NCBI RefSeq assembly: GCF_900115925.1 | Contig: NZ_FOYF01000002.1 | Location: 592,194 to 656,193 of the forward strand | Reading direction: 5' to 3' | DNA from: Bacillus sp. cl95 | GTDB lineage: Bacteria > Bacillota > Bacilli > Bacillales > Cytobacillaceae | DNA: 64,000 nt | Part shown: piece by piece, positions 58,526 to 64,000 of the stretch | How positions within the stretch are numbered: the first letter of the stretch is position 1 | Layout of the letters: each line of letters opens with the position of its first letter | Program-made: the position numbers and the translations under genes | The notes under the pieces: model-generated | Told to the model about the DNA's origin: nothing | The model's database searches: none | What the model saw: the letters and a program-made list of their open reading frames with translations, nothing else

Positions 58526-58738
58526 CTAGTGTTTCTCGATGAGAGGTTTTTTCGAAAGAGATTCAGGTAGATCCGCTCCCTGGGCTTCTAACATCCCAAC
58601 AATTAAGCGATAATCTTTGATACTAATTTCGTTGTGGATATAGGCTTTCTTTGCATAGTCCATTAATTCGTTTACATCAATTGCTGAATAATTGCGACTT
58701 TGGTAGAATCTTTCTTTTAATTCCTGAATATCCATCAT
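58526..58738 (-). CDS. yppF: YppF family protein
   Basis: A 70-residue soluble helical protein (MMDIQELKERFYQSRNYSAI) matching the YppF family of Bacillus, transcribed opposite to yppE and yppG. The ribosome site GGGGAGGAAAC precedes the first of two ATGs. Length and place match B. subtilis. Function unknown. Confidence 0.85.
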   Translation of the reverse strand: MMDIQELKERFYQSRNYSAIDVNELMDYAKKAYIHNEISIKDYRLIVGMLEAQGADLPESLSKKPLIEKH

Positions 58739-58909
58739 GTTTCCTCCCCATCTTTTTTTCTATCGTATCATGAAAAGGAAGCTTTTCTAGTTTTTAAAAA
58801 ATTGAAACTTCCGACAATAAATATCAAGTTTTGACAAACGTGAATTAGGCACCATTAATGGGGGGCAATCATACTATACAGTAATGAAGAGAAGAGGAGA
58901 TGTTTGCCC

Positions 58910-59515
58910 ATGTTTGGGAGATATCAAGTTAGACCAACCTTTCATTCTGGGTATATCCAGCAGCAAATGGGTGGCGGACAGCAATTTCAATATTTTGGAA
59001 GGCAAACTCCGCCCTTAATGCCATATCAAAGTCCCTTTCAAATGCAGACGAACATGAATTTACCTTACATGCAACAAATGCAAGGGTATTACGAAAATTC
59101 ACAGCAACCAACCAATCAATTTTCAAATCCATACTTTCAAACAAACTTAAATTATCAAAACCCGCAGCAACCGCTATACCCACAACTCCAACAAACACAA
59201 CAATCACCTTATAATCAATCACCAGTTTCAAGCGAAGCCCAGTTTTTGTTTCAGAACCCTTTGCAACCCCAAGATGATTTGCTGCATCCATATTATCAAC
59301 ATCATCAAAAACCGGTTTCTAATGCAAATCCATACCCTAAACAAGCAACCATGAATAAACAGGGAAGTAGCGGTAAATCAATTTTAAACTCATTTAAAAG
59401 TCAAGACGGATCAGTTGACCTAAATAAGATGATGGATACAGCAGGACAGATGATGAACGCGGTGAATCAAGTCTCGTCACTTGTGAAAGGACTTGGAAGC
59501 ATGTTTAAAGCATAA
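58910..59515 (+). CDS. yppG: YppG-like Gln/Pro-rich protein
   Basis: A 201-residue protein with a long low-complexity Gln, Pro, Tyr and Asn-rich N-terminal part (about 1-150) and a conserved C-terminal end of the YppG type (SILNSFKSQDGSVDLNKMMD then TAGQMMNAVNQVSSLVKGLG). The composition suggests a surface or spore coat-associated protein, which is inference. The ATG follows AGAGGAGATG. B. subtilis YppG is markedly shorter, so the repeat-rich part is expanded. Confidence 0.78.
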   Translation: MFGRYQVRPTFHSGYIQQQMGGGQQFQYFGRQTPPLMPYQSPFQMQTNMNLPYMQQMQGYYENSQQPTNQFSNPYFQTNLNYQNPQQPLYPQLQQTQQSPYNQSPVSSEAQFLFQNPLQPQDDLLHPYYQHHQKPVSNANPYPKQATMNKQGSSGKSILNSFKSQDGSVDLNKMMDTAGQMMNAVNQVSSLVKGLGSMFKA

Positions 59516-59538
59516 ATGAATCAAATCCATAAAATGCG

Positions 59539-59566
59539 GAGAACGTCTGAGTGGCGTTCTCTTTTT
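59539..59566 (+). terminator. Terminator after yppG
   Basis: GAGAACG pairs with CGTTCTC around a 9-base loop, followed by TTTTT. Confidence 0.85.
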
Positions 59567-59734
59567 ATTGTGTTTTCACATTATGTACATCTGTCTTTAA
59601 AAACCAATGATATTTCACCCGCAAATTCCTTCCATTTTCATGTAAAATATGGTATTTTTAAAATTATGACAATTTACCTTGATGTTTGAAATGGTAAAAA
59701 TTAACAGATAGATAGAGTTAAAGGGGGAAAAGAG

Positions 59735-60598
59735 ATGTTTCGGGTTGTTCAGCAGGCAATTGTTATTTTTGTTCTCATCTTGTTTTTGGCAGCTCTTCCC
59801 ATGCTAATTAGCATCGATCCTTACGAAAAAACATTAGCTTGGGATTTTGAAAAGTTACCACAGATTTATAACGATTTTGTAAATGAAATTGGAAGCGGAA
59901 GCTTAGGTACATATCAGCTTGGTAGCGAAACTCGTGAAATCTCCGCAGACATTGGGGACAATTTCGTTACGAGTCTTACTATTATGATCATCGGGGTGAA
60001 TATTGGTGTTATTTTCAGCTTGATATTCGGCATATTTATTAGTAGATTCCGTCTAACTAAGTTGTTTAATAGTGTATTAAATATACTTTCAACCATACCT
60101 GATTTTATCATCATCATTTTATCGTTAATTTTGGCTGTAAAGATTTACAAGGCAACAGGTATCAGGATGGTTTCACTACGCCCTGATGCAGGGGCCATCA
60201 ATTCCTGGTTTCCTATGCTGCTAGTAGGGATTGCGCCGACCCTATATTTGTTTAAACTTGTGGCAGTGAAATATTATCAAATCAGTGGCGAAGATTATGT
60301 GAAAACAGCTGTCGCAAAAGGGATGGGCTTAAATTATATCAATTTCCAGCACGTGTTTAAAAATATCGAACCTTTCATAATAGCGGAACTTACAAAAGTC
60401 ATTTCAATTGGGATCGGAAATCTCTTCATCATTGAATATTTATTAAATGTGTCGGGCATCACAAAGTTCATATTTTTGAGTAATGAAGTCCAACCTTTAG
60501 CTATTGGTCTGTTTTCATTGTTGGCGATATCATTGATTGTATATCTATCTATCAGGTTCATATTATTCTTGATCAAGAGAGGGTTTATATATGAATAA
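59735..60598 (+). CDS. DppB/OppB-type ABC transporter permease
   Basis: A 287-residue membrane protein with an N-terminal helix (about 9-27), a loop of about 55 external residues and five further helices, the layout of DppB/OppB permeases. The ATPase-binding EAA-type loop is EDYVKTAVAKGMGLNYINF near residues 190-208, so it should couple to an ATPase. The ATG follows AAAGGGGGAAAAG. Its stop overlaps the next gene's start by eight bases. No ATPase or binding-protein gene is in the window. The peptide or other substrate is unknown. Confidence 0.88.
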   Translation: MFRVVQQAIVIFVLILFLAALPMLISIDPYEKTLAWDFEKLPQIYNDFVNEIGSGSLGTYQLGSETREISADIGDNFVTSLTIMIIGVNIGVIFSLIFGIFISRFRLTKLFNSVLNILSTIPDFIIIILSLILAVKIYKATGIRMVSLRPDAGAINSWFPMLLVGIAPTLYLFKLVAVKYYQISGEDYVKTAVAKGMGLNYINFQHVFKNIEPFIIAELTKVISIGIGNLFIIEYLLNVSGITKFIFLSNEVQPLAIGLFSLLAISLIVYLSIRFILFLIKRGFIYE

Positions 60599-62987
60599 AT
60601 TCTTGAGGATTAACTATTCTTTGTATATCGGAGTATTCTTAGTTTCGGTAATCCTGTTTTTATCAATATTCGGTCCAATCATTGCTCCACATTCATTAAC
60701 TGAAACATTTGAGACCTACTACAGCAAGGGGAAGGTATTTGCTCCACCACTAGAACCTTTCAAGACAAAGGATTACCCTCTTGGTACAGATCGTTGGGGG
60801 TATGACTTAGCTTCAATGGTCCTGAACGGAATTCGTTATACGATATTTGTGGCTATTGCCATAACCATTATTAAAATATTGGTAGGAACGATTATTGGAA
60901 TATATATGGGTACGTTGAAAAAAACGCCAAGTGTTGTAGAAGCTTTCGAAAATGCTTGGAGTTATGTGCCTGTATTTATTATTTTGTACTTTTTCCTTCG
61001 CCCCATTTCATTCAATAGCGGGTTACAACCTGTTACACTAGCAATTTATTTTATTGTGATTACAGCTCTGATAAGTGTGCCAAGTATCATATCTTCCATT
61101 CGTAAAAAAACGCAGGAAGTTCATAAGTCCGTTTTTATCGAAGCTTCTAAAACACTTGGTGCAGGAAGACATAGAATTGTTTGGAGACATATCTTTCCGC
61201 AGATGAAAGAATCGATCATGATTATGTTTGTCATAGAAATTGTTCATTCGATTACCATTATGGGGCAATTGGCATTAATGAACATTTTTATTGGTGGCAC
61301 TATCATGCGTACAGACCCTGTCTTTTACATTTCAATTACGAAAGAACTTTCTGGGCTGGTAGGAGCGGCACGTGGGAATATTTATTCCACGATTCATGTA
61401 CTGACAGTTCCACTTATAGCTTTATTGATTACGACTCTAGCTTTTAGTTTGCTTGCAAATGGTTTGAAAAATAGATATCAATCAAACTATCAAAGAACTC
61501 CATGGATTAGAACGGGTTTTGAACCAACGCTTGTTCCTGTACGTAAGCAGTTTAACGGGCAGAAGTGGTGGACTTTAAAAGGGGAGAATTTAGCCTTTGC
61601 CATTCTACTTATTTCTTTTGTTGGAGCAGGAAGCTATTTATATGCAACTAAAGATGATGATATCGGTGTAAAAAATTATTCGCAAGCTGAGTATGAACTT
61701 TCCTTGAAAATGGATAAGAACGGTACATTTCATACGAAAGCGGAAATGGATGTTGAAAACCTTTCGATGCAAGCATGGGATGAACTTGTTTTTTATTTCA
61801 TTCCGAACGTATTTCAAAAAGGACATCGTTTCGAAGGGATTAAAGGCGAATCTGAAGTGAAAATCAAGAGCGTTAAAGTCGATGGGGAAAAGGTGCACTT
61901 CGAACTTCAAAATGACTCACTTAAAATTAGTCTAAAAGATAAAATGGAAAAACGTGACAACAGCTCTGTGGAAGTTGATTATTCTTTTACCGTTCCTGAA
62001 GGGGGCAGTCGTTTCTCGAAAGTCGGAAATGAATATTACCTTGCTCAGTGGTATCCTATGTTAGCGACTTTCAAAGATGGAAAATGGAACAAAAATGATT
62101 ATATGGAAGGTCTTGAAACATTTGATACTGGTTTCGCTGATTATAAGGTAAATTATAAAATACCTAAAGGATATTCTTTTGTATCTACAGCAGACCAAGA
62201 TGCAAAGTTGGGTAAAACAGAAGGAATCGTCGAGGCTAAAAATGTCAGAGACTTCTTTATCGCAATTGTAAAGGATATGGATGTACTAGAAACGAAATCA
62301 AAAGACGTAAAGATCAGACTCTTTGCGAGGGATAATACAATACAAGATCCTAAGGAAGCATTGGAACTGGCAAAGAAAGCATTAACTTTTTACCAGGACA
62401 ACATCGGGGAATATCCTCATGAACAACTTGACATTGTGCTTGATCAAGGTCAGAACATGGAGTATCCAGGGATTGTAACGGTTGATCCCGATCACGATCA
62501 AACGGCCTTTTTTAGAACAGCCGTCGTACATGAAATTGCCCACCAATATTTTTATGGTGTAGTCGCAAATGATTCTTATAATGAAGCATGGTTAGACGAG
62601 GGCTTTACGGAATTTGCAACGAATATGTATTTTTTCATTGGCGAAAAACAAGGGATGATTCGTTCCCAGAAGCTTTCCATGGATAGAATGAGTAGAATCG
62701 AAGCAAAGGGATTGGGGAGATCATACTCAAATCGTCCACTTCATGAGATTAAGGATGTTGGATATGTTTATGGTCAACCTGCATTAAAATTATTTACTCT
62801 TATCCAAGACAACTATAAAGTCAAGGGTACAGATTTAGAAGCTGTTACGATGCAGTATCTATCAGATTATTATCATCACTTCCAACATAAAGAAGTCGAT
62901 ACGAATGAGTTTTTAAAGTTTACAATGGATTATTTCCAGGTTCCAAAAGGGTACTTCACCGAATGGTTGGACACATCAAAAGGCTAA
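60591..62987 (+). CDS. DppC-type permease fused to an M1-family zinc metallopeptidase
   Basis: A 798-residue single open frame. Residues about 1-297 are a DppC-type ABC permease: the N-terminal helix, GTDRWGYDLASMVLNG, and an EAA loop FIEASKTLGAGRHRIVWRHI (about 183-202). A linker of about 35 residues and one further helix (about 334-352) lead to a peptidase domain (about 360-798). The zinc site is HEIAHQ at 647-652 with Glu670 in WLDEGFTEF, the spacing of M1 gluzincins, and GQNMEYPG gives the substrate-binding motif. The permease C terminus should be cytoplasmic, so the extra helix would put the peptidase outside. The start overlaps the DppB-type gene. Confidence 0.9.
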   Translation: MNKFLRINYSLYIGVFLVSVILFLSIFGPIIAPHSLTETFETYYSKGKVFAPPLEPFKTKDYPLGTDRWGYDLASMVLNGIRYTIFVAIAITIIKILVGTIIGIYMGTLKKTPSVVEAFENAWSYVPVFIILYFFLRPISFNSGLQPVTLAIYFIVITALISVPSIISSIRKKTQEVHKSVFIEASKTLGAGRHRIVWRHIFPQMKESIMIMFVIEIVHSITIMGQLALMNIFIGGTIMRTDPVFYISITKELSGLVGAARGNIYSTIHVLTVPLIALLITTLAFSLLANGLKNRYQSNYQRTPWIRTGFEPTLVPVRKQFNGQKWWTLKGENLAFAILLISFVGAGSYLYATKDDDIGVKNYSQAEYELSLKMDKNGTFHTKAEMDVENLSMQAWDELVFYFIPNVFQKGHRFEGIKGESEVKIKSVKVDGEKVHFELQNDSLKISLKDKMEKRDNSSVEVDYSFTVPEGGSRFSKVGNEYYLAQWYPMLATFKDGKWNKNDYMEGLETFDTGFADYKVNYKIPKGYSFVSTADQDAKLGKTEGIVEAKNVRDFFIAIVKDMDVLETKSKDVKIRLFARDNTIQDPKEALELAKKALTFYQDNIGEYPHEQLDIVLDQGQNMEYPGIVTVDPDHDQTAFFRTAVVHEIAHQYFYGVVANDSYNEAWLDEGFTEFATNMYFFIGEKQGMIRSQKLSMDRMSRIEAKGLGRSYSNRPLHEIKDVGYVYGQPALKLFTLIQDNYKVKGTDLEAVTMQYLSDYYHHFQHKEVDTNEFLKFTMDYFQVPKGYFTEWLDTSKG

Positions 62988-63018
62988 ACAAGCAGGGAGT
63001 TTCCCTGCTTGTTTTTTT
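62988..63018 (+). terminator. Terminator after the permease-peptidase unit
   Basis: ACAAGCAGGGA pairs perfectly with TCCCTGCTTGT around GTT, then a T-run. It starts one base after the stop codon. Confidence 0.9.
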
Positions 63019-63062
63019 ACTCTGTTAAACTACTTTGATGTTTGTTACAGCGCTACCACTTT

Positions 63063-63542
63063 TTATTCTTGTATGAGAATATTTTTGCCTTTTTGTTTTT
63101 TGATATGAATCTCAAGCAGGCCATCTTTATATGTTGCCTTAGTGGTGTTTTCGTTTATTGGATAAGGCAAAGTAAACGTCTTTGAAGAGTGCTGCCTCCA
63201 TTGTCTGCTGAGAAAGGTAGAATTCTTGCTATCTTCTTCTCTCATTGCTTCTTCATGTTTCACAGAGATGGTCAGTTCCTTGCCGAGGATATCAATCTTT
63301 ATTTGCTCTCGTCTAATACCAGGAAAAGCTGCACGAATGATGTGCTCATTCTCGGTTTCTTCTAGGTCGGATTGAAATAGCGACAAGGAATTTGGATTGT
63401 GGAAAAATTCATCCATTGTCTGCAATAGGCCCCGAACAGGTTTTTCTTGAAAAAAATCATTCATGGATTTCATCAGCTGTCCGAATGGCTGATCACTTCG
63501 TTTTGTTTCCTTCGGTTCATTTCCTTTAGATTTTTCCGACAT
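63063..63542 (-). CDS. Hsp20/alpha-crystallin family protein
   Basis: A small heat-shock protein of 159 residues with an N-terminal disordered part (about 1-60, charged) and the alpha-crystallin domain (about 60-155, ENEHIIRAAFPGIRREQIKI, then YKDGLLEIHIKKQ). It would act as an ATP-independent chaperone; in spore formers relatives such as CotM/CotP are coat-associated, so that is possible too. The ATG at 63542 follows AAAGGAGCGG; an in-frame start nine codons upstream lacks a site. It converges on the permease unit. Confidence 0.87.
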   Translation of the reverse strand: MSEKSKGNEPKETKRSDQPFGQLMKSMNDFFQEKPVRGLLQTMDEFFHNPNSLSLFQSDLEETENEHIIRAAFPGIRREQIKIDILGKELTISVKHEEAMREEDSKNSTFLSRQWRQHSSKTFTLPYPINENTTKATYKDGLLEIHIKKQKGKNILIQE

Positions 63543-63653
63543 AAAACCGCTCCTTTCAAAATTCTTCAAAATATCTTATGTCTAAATACGCCCAAGAGTG
63601 ACCGACAAAAAATCTGCAAAAGTTTGTGAACGATTCTTGACAAAAGCTAAAAG

Positions 63654-63697
63654 TGTGACGTGCATCACATTTTTTTGCTTTGTAACCTTGTTATGCT
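63654..63697 (+). promoter_or_regulatory. Fnr box and promoter of hcp
   Basis: TGTGA-N6-TCACA at 63654-63669 is a perfect match to the Bacillus Fnr operator, and TATGCT at 63692-63697 is a -10 element. If transcription starts near 63703 the box is centred at about -41.5, the position of an activated (class II) Fnr promoter. Expression would rise without oxygen. Confidence 0.72.
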
Positions 63698-63730
63698 GAG
63701 AACAGAATTTACAGGGAAGAGGGGATTGGA

Positions 63731-64000
63731 ATGTTTTGTTATCAATGTGAACAAACGCCTACGGGTGGTTGTAAAGTGGTTGGAGTCTGCGGGAAAGACG
63801 AAACGATAGCAAGTTTACAGGATACCATCATTTTTGCTTTGAAAGGTATTGCTGCATACCGTACTCATGCGAATCAATTGGGGTATAAGGATGACTTTGT
63901 AGATGCCACTACACATGAAGCACTCTATTTGACACTTACAAATTCAAATTTCAATGTTCAAGAGCATATAGAAATGGCTATGAAGGTTGGAAAGTCCGCG
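63731..64000 (+). CDS. hcp: Hydroxylamine reductase (hybrid cluster protein), partial
   Basis: Only the first 90 codons are in the window; the frame runs off the right edge. The start MFCYQCEQTPTGGCKVVGVC shows the cysteine pattern CX2CX7CX5C (Cys3, Cys6, Cys14, Cys20) that binds the N-terminal iron-sulfur cluster of class I Hcp. The enzyme handles hydroxylamine or nitric oxide in anaerobic and nitrosative stress. The ATG follows GGGAAGAGGGGA. It is preceded by an Fnr box. Confidence 0.93.
   Translation, partial: MFCYQCEQTPTGGCKVVGVCGKDETIASLQDTIIFALKGIAAYRTHANQLGYKDDFVDATTHEALYLTLTNSNFNVQEHIEMAMKVGKSA

Noticed and set aside
60591-62987. The permease-peptidase fusion as a frameshift or assembly artefact
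   Set aside because: The linker region is a clean open frame with normal codons and an extra membrane helix suitable for joining the domains; no repeat or homopolymer is found at the junction. Reads would still be worth checking.

Overview
The window is a chromosomal segment of a low-GC, endospore-forming Gram-positive bacterium of the family Bacillaceae. The evidence is gene content and order: spore genes (ypeB, spoIVA, an sspM-like gene, ypjB), menaquinol-cytochrome c oxidoreductase qcrABC, bacillithiol genes, TRAP (mtrB), and a gene order that follows Bacillus subtilis from ypeB to yppG with few interruptions. The species cannot be fixed from sequence alone. No rRNA, tRNA, CRISPR array, prophage or intact insertion sequence was seen.

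Layout: (1) 1-6200: ypeB, ypfA/motI, ypfB, cmk, plsC, rpsA-like ypfD, fni. (2) 6200-14000: ypzI, yphA, a YIEGIA protein and its small partner, der, gpsA, yphE, lipoprotein yphF, spoIVA. (3) 14000-19000: hbs, folE-mtrB, hepS-menG-hepT, ndk. (4) 19000-26700: cheR and the aromatic supraoperon aroF-aroB-aroH-hisC-tyrA-aroE. The trp operon that B. subtilis carries between aroH and hisC is missing. (5) 26800-32400: a degenerate amidohydrolase-like gene, ypiA, ypiB, ypiF, qcrABC. (6) 32500-35700: ypjA, ypjB, a YugP-type metalloprotease, ypjC. (7) 35900-43900: ypjD, dapB, mgsA, bshB1, bshA, cca, birA, panBCD. (8) 44000-52600: dinG, ypmA, ypmB, aspB, asnS, dnaD, nth, ypoC. (9) 52500-59600: ponA with a repetitive Gly-Thr tail, recU, yppC, small spore protein, yppD-like, yppE, yppF, yppG. 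(10) 59700-64000: a two-gene Dpp/Opp-type permease unit whose second gene is fused to an M1 metallopeptidase, a small heat-shock protein, and the start of hcp behind a perfect Fnr box.

Most of the window is conserved housekeeping: nucleotide, phospholipid, isoprenoid and menaquinone synthesis feeding the qcr complex; aromatic amino acid, lysine (dapB), pantothenate, bacillithiol and folate synthesis; DNA repair and replication (recU, nth, dinG, dnaD); and spore assembly and germination.

The accessory signals most worth a second look are: the DppC-type permease/M1 peptidase fusion encoded with a DppB-type permease and no ATPase or binding protein nearby; an amidohydrolase-fold gene that has lost its metal-binding HxH; a dispersed intergenic repeat family with inverted termini (three copies); a 38-bp repeat upstream of both cmk and der; twin GTTGCAAC-centred palindromes upstream of hbs; a 20-unit 9-bp minisatellite inside ponA; and the missing trp operon while TRAP is kept.
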